Below are positions 10,286 to 20,170 of a stretch of DNA of 64,000 nucleotides, in pieces (position 1 is the first letter of the stretch; every line of letters starts with the position of its first letter). The translations under genes were made by a program, and so were the position numbers. The notes beneath the pieces are model-generated. The model saw only the letters and a program-made list of their open reading frames with translations. It did no database searches and had not been told where the DNA came from. The stretch comes from Ctena decussata (taxonomy: Eukaryota; Mollusca; Bivalvia; Lucinida; Lucinidae). The stretch lies in the NCBI GenBank assembly GCA_963989385.1, contig OZ022500.1, positions 18,862,460-18,926,459 on the forward strand. Direction: 5' to 3'.

Positions 10286-11341
10286 TTTGATAAGAATTAG
10301 CAATTATATAACAGGCCTTTAGATACTAAATTAGAAAATAACCTAGATTATAATTTGTGTGTTTGTGTTTTATGCCATGTTTTGAAGGAAACCTTTGGCT
10401 TTCCTTAAATAATACATAAGAGAAAAGAGACTTAATAGATTCTTAATCAGAAAACAAGTCTTTGTTTTATTCCAAATTCCACCACCAATGTGTCCAGCCC
10501 AGGTGAACCCACAAAACTATGTGTTGCACCACCTGAAGTCCTGACAAAGTAGTTGAGCCCTCGGCAGGCTGGTCTGAGTCCGCAACAATATGTTTCCATT
10601 CTATCTGCATACCGAACAAGTCTGCTATGGTTCTTTCTTAATGTGCACTGCGGTTCTTCTTCGACATTTAAATTCAGACTCTAATCGATACTGGCATGAC
10701 GTTCAAGCCTCAAAGTCCGTCTTAAGGATTGCAAAACCAGCCGAATAAACCCTATAAGGTGTATTTTATTTTCTTTCTTTTCTTTGTTTTTTCGTTTTTC
10801 ATTTCATTCTTTTTCTTAATTTTTTTTTTCTTTATTCTTTCTTTCCTACTATGCATTACTCCAGTGCATGACCCCGTTGCTGATGCCCTTTCCTGCACAA
10901 TGAGGCTCATGTCGCTCATGGGTACTGGTGGCTTAGCAACGTCTTCAAATCAAATCAAATCAGTTAACTGTTCTTAAATCCAGTTACAGGGCTGACCCCA
11001 ATTACAGTACAAAACATACAATACATAAAAACATTCAGTACATGCAAGTGATGTATTTTCTGACCATGACAGTGTATGGCTTACTTACTATATAATGTTA
11101 AAGTGAAACATCTCCAGAGGCAGCAATTCAGGCATCCCATCTCTGTGACCCCTCCATCTCAATACCAGCTCCCTAAGAAAAGAAGTTGCCCCCATTCATT
11201 GAATTAAACGCTTTCCCCTACAGAAGACCCACCTGGAAGGTCTATGCCTCCCGAAGAAGCAAAAAAGAAATCAGAAAGGCTGCCTACTTACGTAAAAGTG
11301 GCGAAAAATATTAAGGTGCACCACAGTTAGTTGCACCCACC
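10286..11341. other. Non-coding stretch, including a pyrimidine-rich tract
   Basis: No supported gene. A T/C-rich tract fills about 10760-10860 and produces a hydrophobic-looking open frame with no other support. A duplicated 'AAATC' run lies at 10948-10962. Confidence 0.4.
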
Positions 11342-11540
11342 TGTAGTAGGAGGAGAAAAATCTATAAAGAAAATTTCGTTGAGCGCCCCGACCGGGGATC
11401 GATCTCACAACCTCAAGATTATAAAGCGAGCACACAACCACTAGGCTAAAAGGTCCGGACCAGTTAGACTAGTCAGTTATACACTCTATATACCTAAATA
11501 CATATTTACACATCACTCATTGGCCGTACTACTACACTCC
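11342..11540 (-). repeat. tRNA-derived SINE, copy A
   Basis: On the minus strand this reads as a tRNA-like head with an A-box-like 'TAGCCTAGTGG' and a B-box-like 'GGTTGTGAGATCGATCC', followed by a family-specific body ending 'CTCCTCCTACTACAG'. It does not fold as a real tRNA with paired acceptor ends. A near-identical copy in the same orientation lies 127 bp away. Confidence 0.7.
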
Positions 11541-11667
11541 TCCATCCTACCAAAGAACATTTGTATCAAATGTTACGGAAATGAAATTATAATCCAGGTT
11601 CTTTTTAACTCTGCAGCCATTGTTTCGCCCTTGGGCTCCAACGGTAATCACCCTGGTCACAGCACCA

Positions 11668-11864
11668 CTGTAGTAGGAGAAAAATCTGTAAAGAAAATTT
11701 CGTCGAGCGACCCCACCGGGAATCGATCTCACGACCCCAAGATTATAAAGCAAGCACACAACCACTAGCCTAGAAGGTCCGGACCAGTTAGACTGGTCAG
11801 TTATATACTCTATATACCTATATACATATTTACACATAACTAATTGGCCGTACTACTACACTCC
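11668..11864 (-). repeat. tRNA-derived SINE, copy B
   Basis: Second copy of the same minus-strand SINE, colinear with copy A from the 'CTGTAGTAGGAG' end to 'GGCCGTACTACTACACTCC'. The A-box-like and B-box-like segments are conserved, with a handful of substitutions. Separated from copy A by unrelated sequence (11541-11667), so this is either a segmental duplication or two insertions. Confidence 0.7.
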
Positions 11865-12249
11865 ATTGAAAAGCTGGTGTTTTTTCACACCTTAACTGTT
11901 AAAGTATCTGAATGATAGCGATAAGGTTAATGAGAACACCCTCAAGGAAAGCAGGTTGGCAAACCCAGACTCTGTGACTTCAAAACTGGTGCCAACGCCC
12001 AAAGGAAAGAATCTGCTCCCTATAGAGCAAATTTCCTCCATTCAGAGTGGACCCCAGCCACCCATTCAAATAAAAATGGCCACACTGCCAACTTGAGTGC
12101 CAAGGTAAACATGCAAGAAGACACATAAGTTGACTCTCCTTGTAAAAATGGCAGAAACTTGCGCACACAGTATAGTTGCCTTATTTTAGGGCAGCATGGA
12201 TATCACACGAGCTGCACCGGTCTCTCAAGGATGTCACCATTACCATTAT

Positions 12250-12502
12250 GGAAGTGTCTCCGGGTACGGTACCGTATCCCTAGACCCTGGGTCTCCAGGT
12301 ACGGAACCGTACCCCGAGACTCTGGGTCTCCAGGTACGGAACCGTACCTGGAGACAGTCCTATGAGGATTGGCTCCGGGTACGGCAGTAAGTTTTCAACA
12401 CTATGTATTAAGTAGTTTTACCCTTTTGATATATAGTTAATCCAGCAATAAAATTACTCCTTGTAAAAATTTCATTTGGTCGCCATCTTGCTAGGGAAAA
12501 TA
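12250..12502 (+). repeat. Left long TIR of the Foldback/Mutator-like element
   Basis: Starts right after the 9-bp TSD. It contains about three degenerate 26-30-bp units built on the palindrome GGTACGGAACCGTACC with GTCTCC spacers, then a unique tail ending 'CGCCATCTTGCTAGGGAAAA'. It aligns in reverse complement with 14468-14705. Confidence 0.88.
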
Positions 12503-12695
12503 CTTATTGATAATGCGATCAAAACAATGTGTTTATTTTGCATAAAAAATAACATGACGTTTTCGCACTCACACCAATAATTGATTTTCACACCTGTCCA
12601 AAATAATAATGAAATGAAACAATGAGTAACAGTTTTTATTCATTGGACGGACTGCGGCTATGGATACGTTCCGCTGAGGAGCATTAAATCAATTA

Positions 12696-13711
12696 CGAGG
12701 GTTGATCCAGAAGTAATGTCACTGCAGCTATAAAATCGTGTAGAATAAAGAGAGAGCAACAAAATTTCGTATACATATACCTTATTCTATTTGCAGAACA
12801 GTCTGAAAATGTCATAAAAATTATAGTGCATAGTAATCGAGATATCAAGATAGACAGACGGCATGGTAACGACACGCGCCGCACGTCAATGACGTTGTTG
12901 ACGTTTCAGACGAAGTTTGGATATTGTGTCATGTCTTAAGTAGCATATTCATTGTTATAGCATAGCACTATTATCTGTTTACCCATGTTTATCTCATCTT
13001 TCAATATTATTTGAACAGCCACGCAGCTCATGTTCAAGAATTTACAATATCTTCGAATTGCAGAACATCAATCTTCATATATGGGGTCCAAGCAAGATTG
13101 ACGTCATTGTCTGACATTGCATATTAAGATCTTCCGTTGTTCGGACGATCCTCTAGCGACCCATCTGCACCCTTACAGCGCTGATTGCAGTTTACACAAG
13201 CCTCATAATCATGGTTATATAACCGCGTGTCTAGTTAAACGGCCAAGAGTCTCTAATGGTGATATTCCTAATTTGTGGAAAAACCGCATATTTATCTGCA
13301 GACGCGTTTGTCGGAAATCAACATTTTTTCATTTGGCAGTTACAAGCATCAGCACTACCTGGCGAACTTCAAACTGCAATGGCGATATTAAAGTTTCAAC
13401 AGTGGGTGGCAGGAATATATTTTGTCGTCGTATCAAATTTTCAACTGATTTGGCGCGTTAGTTTGATTTTGATTTGGGTTTGCCTTTGAAAATTATGTGC
13501 ATGTAATTAACGTTATTTTAACGTGCGGCGCAATGGCGACGGTGGCATACTTTGAACGTCTCTATAACTGGAACGGGAAAAGATTCCAACTTTATATTTA
13601 TTCTGTTAATCAGAACTGAATTACAGTGTATCTTGATATCATTTTCATAACAATGCTACAATGAATAAGCGCGCAATGGATACAGTGACATTACTTCTGG
13701 ATCAACCCTTG
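12696..13711. mobile_element. Mariner-type non-autonomous element (1016 bp) nested in the Foldback-like element
   Basis: The ends are near-perfect inverted repeats: CGAGGGTTGATCCAGAAGTA (12696 onward) and, in reverse complement from 13711, the same except CA for CG at positions 1-2. Similarity continues for about 28 bp, and patchy similarity extends about 200 bp further in ('GCGCCGCACGT' in both arms). TA dinucleotides flank both ends (12694-12695, 13712-13713), as in the Tc1/mariner superfamily. Internal open frames show no DDE transposase motifs. Confidence 0.82.
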
Positions 13712-14467
13712 TATATGTCTTTCTGTAACGTTAATGATTATTATCATTATTTTTGAGGGGTGGCGGGGGGAGCTAAAACCAAATTTACAAAGACGCTCGT
13801 AATTACCGTAAATCCTTTCAAGTTGTGTGTCAGGGACTGTTATTTTGTCAGTGCATATACATGAAATCAGACGGTACATTTTCAGTGGCATCTAAAAATT
13901 AAAAAGCAAGATACTCATGATAAATCTGGGCCGCGTTTTTATAGTTTGATGCGAGTTGACTTGCCAAGTTTATGATATGGGACGAGCTGACTTGTGGTAA
14001 GTTAAAAATATATGAGGCGGGTCCTGGGTCGAGATTTTTGTGGGGCGAGTTGTCTTTGGTCCGATTTCGTCAGTGCGATGTCTGTTGAAGTGATAATAAC
14101 CTTCATAAGCACACAATTAACTTCTCAATGTAATTTCGATTGGGCTGTGCAACGTACAACACTTGGAGAACTTTACTTGGCGCATATGACATGATGTGTT
14201 AAAACCGTTTGACGACAGTATTTCATTGCCCCGAAAGGTAGGCCTATATTCAAAAACGCTGCATGCGTTATGTAGGCGTCTGTTTTGGGTCTACATTGCT
14301 TATCGCAGAATTATTAAATATTTGTACAGATAGTTGTTTGCACTCTTCAGAAGTCATTGTCGGCGAGCAATTAGCGGGCGATCAAATACGACACATCGGC
14401 CGTGTTTTTCGCAGTTTATGTACATGTACATCAGTCAGAATAACGCAAATGACTGACTTATGTTCTA

Positions 14468-14705
14468 ATTTTCCCTAGAAAGATGGCGACTTAATGATTT
14501 TTTTACAAGGAGTAAAAATATTGCTGGATTAACTATATATTAAATGGGTAAAACTACTTAATACGTTGTATTGAAAACTTACTGCCGTACCCGGAGCCAA
14601 TCCTCATAGGGCTGTCTCCAGGTACGGTTCCGTACCTGGAGACCCAGAGTCTCGGGGTACGGTTCTGTACCCTAGGGATACGGTACCGTACCCGGAGACA
14701 CTTCC
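14468..14705 (-). repeat. Right long TIR of the Foldback/Mutator-like element
   Basis: Reverse-complement partner of 12250-12502, one partial sub-repeat shorter. Its inner edge reads 'TTTTCCCTAGAAAGATGGCG' on the plus strand. It ends at the second TACCATTAT. Confidence 0.88.
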
Positions 14706-14714
14706 TACCATTAT

Positions 14715-15948
14715 AGCATGATCCAGTTTGCTTATCCAGGTGAGTGCCACTCGGGCCAATTTGACCCAAACTACAATGACAAGGTGGTGCCTAGGGTAGC
14801 ACTTCACCCCATCAAAGTAGGTAAAGAGTGGGTTCGCACAAAGGCGATGCCTTAATTTCATATTAAAACGTACTGGTAAATCGGAGTAAACGATTAGCTA
14901 TACTTTTAATTGCAAGGGAGACAATTTCAAAGACACATTATCTTTAACATCTTATTTCTTTGAGCTGCTGGTTAAGTGTCATACGGTTCATAGGGTTTCT
15001 TATTGGCGGTTACAAGGCAAATCCGAAAGTGCAAAAATTTAAGAGCTTGCGCATGCGCATCGAGCGTATCACATTGTCAATGATATTTTCAGTCAAAGTG
15101 GAATAATTCTGTAACAATTTATACAAATCGCAAACCGATTAGTTCATAAGGCTGTCTGACGACTGACACGTGGGAGAATAACGTAGCATTATTGGAAAAT
15201 AGTGTTCTTTAGCTTAAAAATCATGAATTATTTTTGTAACGTTTCTTTTTTTGTTCAGTATATATACCTGAGACAAAATGTCTAGCCAAGATGTTACACT
15301 TGTCTAGGACGTATTAAATCCAATACCTATGTCTTGTTATGATAACATATATTTTAAATGTACCTATTTATGTCTTCATTCACAACCAGCTCATAGCACC
15401 TTTTTCTAGTCAGAGTTGAATAAAAATGTAATTAACTTCGGTAATGAAATTAAATTCGGTAGCTTGTAAAATTAAATAATTGTTTTTTAATTTCAAGGCG
15501 CAAAAAAAAACCCTTACAATTCCTAACACAAGAGAGAAATAAAACATAAAAGTGGCGAAGGAGAGCACAGCGTTATGCTTTGTACACCAGCATCCAACGC
15601 AACCTCACGGTTTTGAAACGTTGGGTAATGTTGTAAGCGCGCTTGGATTATAAGTACACACATTGTTCGACTGCAGTAGCGACACCCATGGCATGTGCAA
15701 GAAATATGAAAGCAATTTTTGTTAACCTTTTCATGCCTAGCGCCCCATAAATAGGGCATGGGCAAACAGGGCCGCCCCAGAGCAGACGCCGAATTTCGGC
15801 GTCCACACGATTTGCATTTGATATATGGGCATTTCTCCGAAAATTGGCATTTCCCCCCGAAAATGATAAAATATACTAAACCAGTCACCCCTAAAACGAT
15901 AAATGAACAAATCCAGTTCAGAAGGCTAGTAAAGTTCACTTGGCATAA
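14715..15948. other. Non-coding stretch
   Basis: No supported gene. A G/C-rich island around 15745-15815 ('AGACGCCGAATTTCGGCGTC', a perfect 20-bp palindrome) stands out against the AT-rich background but has no visible function. The region would include the 3' UTR of the minus-strand lectin gene if 15949 is its stop. Confidence 0.4.
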
Positions 15949-16156
15949 TTAGGCTAAAAGCGGGCAATACTGACCCATCTGGAAACCGCACGTGTCTGTC
16001 TTTTCGGTTACGTTATGCATCCGGTATTCACACACACCAACTTCGGCTTTCATTGCGTCACAGGAAATTGATTCCCATGTAATCTCGGTACTCCGTGATC
16101 TCATATTCAATCTTGTGCAATCTAATTTCCGACTTTTTGAAGGTTCTCCTGGGCCC
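15949..16156 (-). CDS. C-type lectin-like gene, exon 3 (C-terminal half of CTLD)
   Basis: On the minus strand a pyrimidine-rich acceptor (TTTTATTTTTAG) precedes 16156. The first base completes a Trp codon from the upstream exon (phase 2), then the frame reads 'GPGEPSKSRKLDC', 'ITWESISCD' and 'GVCEYRM'. This matches the end of a CTLD: the W..GEP stretch, the third conserved Cys, the Trp before the fourth Cys, and the final 'CEYR'. The EPS triplet sits where EPN/QPD motifs determine sugar and calcium binding, so a non-standard ligand is possible. The frame stops at a TAA (15951-15949). Alternatively an AAC|GTAACC donor near 16008 is used. Recognition of glycans or other ligands outside the cell is inferred from the family. 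Confidence 0.75.
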
Positions 16157-16898
16157 CTAAAAATAAAACTGAATTTTCTTATTCCACGCGATGGCACACA
16201 GCGTTTGAACAGTTATTGTATAATACCTGTTAAACAGCAATAGTCAAATGCTATGAAAGAAAAGAAATAAACGTTTTTCGTTTAATTTTCTTATATGAAA
16301 GGTTTCTCTACATAAATTAAGATTATAATTTTAATGCATCGACAACTTCTTATATCACATGACGTATACAATCAAATGTAAAGTAAGAAAAAAACAATAT
16401 AAAACAATTTTATTTGTCTTTGAAAAGTTGTTGACTTCAACGAATTAGTATAGCAACAGTTCGATTTAACTATAGAAATAGTGTTTATAGGGATTACTGT
16501 GGTCAAGCTTTATCTAACATTGTCACGAACCATTTAACACGGACAAGATGAACTTAATTTTCAGCTGATTTTCGTTTCTCCTGTGTTTAACTTAGATTTG
16601 AAGGTATGTGTTTTGATGCACAAAAGACGACGATGGCAAAACACAATAATTGTACATATCAACTTGTTTCGTAAACCTTTGATGTTTAATCAATGAACTT
16701 AACTTCGCTTCTATTATTCTATTATTACGCATTTTCCATTTTACAGTCATCTTATTTTGATCTTATTTTGTGTTTATGAAAATAAAAGCTGAATTACGAT
16801 GTTTTCTTACTTCGCCTTATAGGTAATCGAAGCTCGTAAATCTATGATGTTACAATCCGTTGAAATAACTTTATTTCTATTACATGCAAGACACTTAC

Positions 16899-16962
16899 CA
16901 AGCCTCATAGGTTATTGGATTGCCATGGCTCCACACAAATTTGTCCAACATTCTTCTCAATC
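16899..16962 (-). CDS. C-type lectin-like gene, exon 2 (64 nt, CTLD core)
   Basis: A short internal exon too small for ORF calling. On the minus strand the acceptor is TTTAATATGCAG and the donor TTG|GTAAGT, both good consensus matches. With the incoming phase 1 and outgoing phase 2 it reads 'LRRMLDKF' then 'VWSHGNPITYEAW', the central W.W.DG...Y..W strand region of a CTLD. The phases match exactly the donor of exon 1 (18318) and the acceptor of exon 3 (16156), which makes coincidence unlikely. Confidence 0.78.
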
Positions 16963-17157
16963 CTGCATATTAAACGATATTGAACGCAAACAATCTTACT
17001 TATAGGTAAACCATCCTTCCAAGCGGGCACATGGCATCGTAATGACGTCGAAAAGGCGTCTTTTCGTCACATCGACGACATTGCGACGTCAATTTAACGG
17101 TTTGTGACTTCTGAGTTGTTTTGCTTCACATTCATGTTTTCCATCCATATCAACAAA

Positions 17158-17193
17158 GGGAAGCAATTATCATTTTTTTTCTAATTGCTTCCC
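17158..17193. repeat. Perfect 12-bp stem hairpin with T-rich loop
   Basis: GGGAAGCAATTA (17158-17169) and TAATTGCTTCCC (17182-17193) flank a 12-nt T-rich loop inside the lectin-gene intron. It may be a degenerate MITE end or a structural element. Nothing else is visible around it. Confidence 0.6.
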
Positions 17194-17647
17194 TGGACGA
17201 CGTGGCCCTTCAAAAAGAACCATGCTTTAAAAATTGTATATACAAATATTCAAATAATAGTTGTTCTCCAATAAGAAGGCCTTTAAAAATGAAATGTTGG
17301 AGTTTTTTCATCCTTAATCTGTGACAGTTCACCGTTATCTTGCTAAAAGCATGAACTCGGTTTTAAGACAAAGTATGTCTGCTATCGAATGTTTGCTGTT
17401 TGGTTTTGTCGTTATACAATAGACCGTTCTGATGTCACTTAGTAGCTTTGGTGTTTGTGATTGTTGTCTTTCCAGGGTAAATGCATTTAAATTCACTTGA
17501 ATTACAAATTACACCTTACAAATTACTTTCGAAAAAATGTGGATAAACATACATATATAACATTTAATAACTTTTGTCTGAATGCTTGTAACAAAATCCT
17601 TTCATGAATACTGAATGTATTTCGAAAGAAAAGGAAAAAACACATAT

Positions 17648-17883
17648 GAGCCGCGACACGAGAAAACCAACACTGTGGTTGTGCGCCCAGCGCAGACTCA
17701 GATCAGACTGGGCATCCGCCCAGTCTGATCAGAGTCTCCGCTGACCGCATGGAGATAGCTTAGTCCCTTAGCTACCCTTTGAGTACTTAACAAAGAGTCT
17801 GTTCAAACTGGGTGGATGCCCAGGCCGATCTGAGCCTGCGCTTGACGCACAACCACATTGTTGGTTTTGTCGTGTCGCGGCTC
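17648..17883. repeat. Palindromic MITE family copy 1
   Basis: Both ends are GAGCCGCGACACGA... in inverted orientation, and the whole element folds on itself. The unit contains repeated 'GACTCAGATCAGCCTGGGCA' type stems. Flanked by ATAT on both sides (candidate 4-bp TSD). Located in the intron of the lectin gene, 30 bp from copy 2. Confidence 0.88.
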
Positions 17884-17913
17884 ATATAAGAACCTGATAG
17901 AGCTTTATCATTT

Positions 17914-18152
17914 GTGCCGCGACACGACAAAACCAAAACAATTGGCATGTGCGCCCAGCGAAGACGCAGATCAGCTTGGGCATCCGCCCAGTCTGATCAG
18001 CATCTTCGCTGTCCGCAGGGTGCTCGCTTAGACCCTTAGCTACATGTTCCCTTTCAGCTGACATCGAAGACTGATCAGACTTGGCGAAAGCCCAGGCTTA
18101 TCTGAGGGTTTTGCTGGGCGCACAATTTATTGGTGTTGTCGTGTCGCAGATC
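17914..18152. repeat. Palindromic MITE family copy 2
   Basis: Diverged member of the same family (ends GTGCCGCGACACGAC and GTCGTGTCGCAGATC). Flanked by ATTT on both sides (17910-17913, 18153-18156), a candidate 4-bp TSD. Confidence 0.85.
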
Positions 18153-18317
18153 ATTTGTTCTTCACATTTTTTTAAATGTTAAGATTATCGAAATATATTT
18201 TAGGGCTACGGGTTATGAAGCGTTGGGATCATATCAAAACTGTGATAAAGACAATGGATTACCATATGATATATAGGAAATAAGATACTGACTACAGAGG
18301 GAGGAAGTAAATATTAC

Positions 18318-18566
18318 CAAGATAAGCATAGCCATTATATCCGTCGGGGTGAGATACGGCTAGTTCAATCTTTATTTCATACTTTGTCCACAATCTTATA
18401 AACTCTTGTTCTGTTCTTGAGTGTATGCTTATCATCGTCCAACCATGTTGCCGACAAACCATCTCGTTGAACATATCCCAGCTCACGTCTGTCAAGTTCG
18501 GATCTATGTATTTTATGGCCTTGAGGTCCACTATGATATAACATTTGTTTAGGTCTTCAGAACACA
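18318..18566 (-). CDS. C-type lectin-like gene, exon 1 of the CTLD (N-terminal half)
   Basis: The minus-strand frame reads 'CSEDLNKCYIIV', then 'VSWDMFNEMVCRQHGW', 'TMISIHSRTEQEFI' and 'GYNGYAYLG', i.e. the C-Y, W..A..C, 'SIHS..EQEFI' and 'aylG' signatures of the first half of a CTLD. The donor is CTTG|GTAATA at 18317 (phase 1). The acceptor is less certain: TTACATTATAG (exon start 18566, phase 1) gives the best CTLD start, but a CTTAG at about 18592 is also possible. No signal peptide or transmembrane exon was found upstream within this stretch. Confidence 0.75.
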
Positions 18567-19936
18567 CTATAATGTAAACAAGTTCTCTCATCTAAGAAAT
18601 GCACATGCAAGGTAGTGAATACCTTATTCATTCTAATAAAAAGCAGCTGCTCTAATTCTTCCTGCCTCTTTTCCGAAAATAATGTTGAAATCCCGTTTGC
18701 TTCTCTGGGTAAAATTGCCCTTTTAAACGGGGTCTACACTACTCTATGTGCAACTTCTTCCCTTTCAGAGTTGACCCCTTCTGAGGAGGGAATCAAAAAT
18801 AGTAGATTTTCTTCCTCTGCAAGTTTACTCATCACGTCAATATTGTGTATTATAGGTATTTGGCAGTGGCTAATTTCCTACAGTTCAGGCTGTAAGTCAC
18901 TACTCCTTTTCGTAAAATGCAACGCCCCTGGGGCGTTTAATAGGGTTAATTCGGTGGTTACCTAGACAGTTATAGAAATTGTGAAATTCTGGCACGGCGT
19001 TTATTATAGCCGCTGCATCTAGGCGATATTTAGATTGACGACATTTGCAAGACCAACCCTTAACCGAATAATTGAAAGAGACAGCTTAGAAACGATTGTT
19101 CAATATTTTACGAGTTTACAAGTCCATAGTTTCAGAGCTAGACATCACTGCTTCCTATCAAGCGTAGAATTTTGGAATATAAGTGCCTCAAAGTGGAGCC
19201 AATAGATTCTCTTACGTGAAGTCTTCTATGTTATTTGTCGTATATATAAATTAATTAAACTTTAAGAAAAAAAATGCGTTATTTTTACTTGTTGTGTCCA
19301 ATCAGAGGAGACCAAGCTGTCCAAGATAAAGTTCCTCAGCTATCTTAGTTACAGTTCAAAATCGATGGTGTGTATTGGTCAAAGGACCAATCTTCTTAAA
19401 CTTTCAAGTACCGGACTTTCATTTCTATAACTTTTTCTCTATACATATATATGGCGGGAGTATAATAATAGGCAGGTGATGATTACTACTCGCGAGCACC
19501 TGATCACACCTCTATTTGGGGTCCATGCCAATGTATCTAGAATATTCCGGAATTATCAATGTTCAAACGACTGACGAGTTCGGTATTATGATTTGGGTAC
19601 TTTGACCGCTTTCATTTAATCAACTGACAAAGGTGTGGTTATGCAAACTTGTTACCGCATACGTACCGAGTGGTCCAGCTAAAAACATTTTAGTAGTACT
19701 TGTTTTGTTGGACCTTCGTTTTATTTGAAGACGCAAGTTTTGCGAATTTATATCAGTCTAACGGTGAATTAGCTATTTTTCCCGACTAAAGTGTGGTTAT
19801 TTACTTAATAAATGTATTATTCCGTATCATGTTTTCGATCGATTTCTTAAAAAAATTAAATCGTTAATAATTTTTAGTTATTTCTAGTTATTTCTATGTA
19901 ACTGTGAAAGTCTATAAATCATATCAGCTGATAATT
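18567..19936. other. Non-coding stretch with a dispersed repeat relic
   Basis: No supported gene. 18630-18810 (read on minus) resembles 52165-52365 (read on plus), sharing 'GGTCAACTCTGAAA', 'AGAGAAGCAAAC' and 'GGAAAAGAGGCAG' in order. 19495-19640 resembles 27905-28050 ('TGATCACAC', 'GGGTCCATG', 'TACTTTGACCGCT'). Both look like old interspersed repeats. Confidence 0.45.
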
Positions 19937-20170
19937 CAGCCGGGACACGTGAAAAGCAACAAAGTGGTTGTGCGCCCAGCGCAGCCTCAGATCAGCCTAG
20001 GTCGGTCCAGTCCAATCAGACTCTTCGCTAAGCGCTTAAAGTGTAGCCTAGGGTTTAAGCTACATCCATGCGGACAGAGAAGACTCTGATCAGACTGGGA
20101 ATTTGCCCAGGCTGATCTGAGGCTGCGCTGGGCGCACAACCACTTTGTTTGTTTTCTCGTGTCGCGGCTC
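19937..20170. repeat. Palindromic MITE family copy 3
   Basis: Full-length but diverged member (left end CAGCCGGGACACG, right end GTGTCGCGGCTC) with the conserved internal 'CAGATCAGCCT' stems. Its flanks, AATT and AGTT, are no longer identical. Confidence 0.85.

Larger units (their letters stand above)
12250..14705. mobile_element. Foldback/Mutator-like DNA transposon with long TIRs and 9-bp TSD
   Basis: Two inverted arms, 12250-12502 and 14468-14705, are highly similar along about 240-250 bp; both begin GGAAGTGTCTCCGGGTACGG. Each arm contains tandem and internally palindromic sub-repeats of the 'GTCTCCAGGTACGGAACCGT' type. The left arm has one extra partial unit, which explains the length difference. 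The element is flanked by an identical 9-mer TACCATTAT at 12241-12249 and 14706-14714. Long repeat-bearing TIRs with 9-bp duplications are seen in Foldback and Mutator-type elements. No transposase is recognisable inside, so it is non-autonomous, and it hosts a nested mariner-type element. Confidence 0.88.

Noticed and set aside
10065..10322. 12-residue repeat protein
   Set aside because: It is a 36-bp minisatellite whose unit length is divisible by three; no independent coding evidence.
10729..10977. Hydrophobic open frame resembling a membrane protein
   Set aside because: Produced by a T/C-rich tract; no start context, splice sites or homology pattern.
13117..13461. 114-codon frame inside the nested mariner-type element as a transposase
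   Set aside because: No DDE residues, helix-turn-helix or mariner motifs; length and composition are unremarkable.
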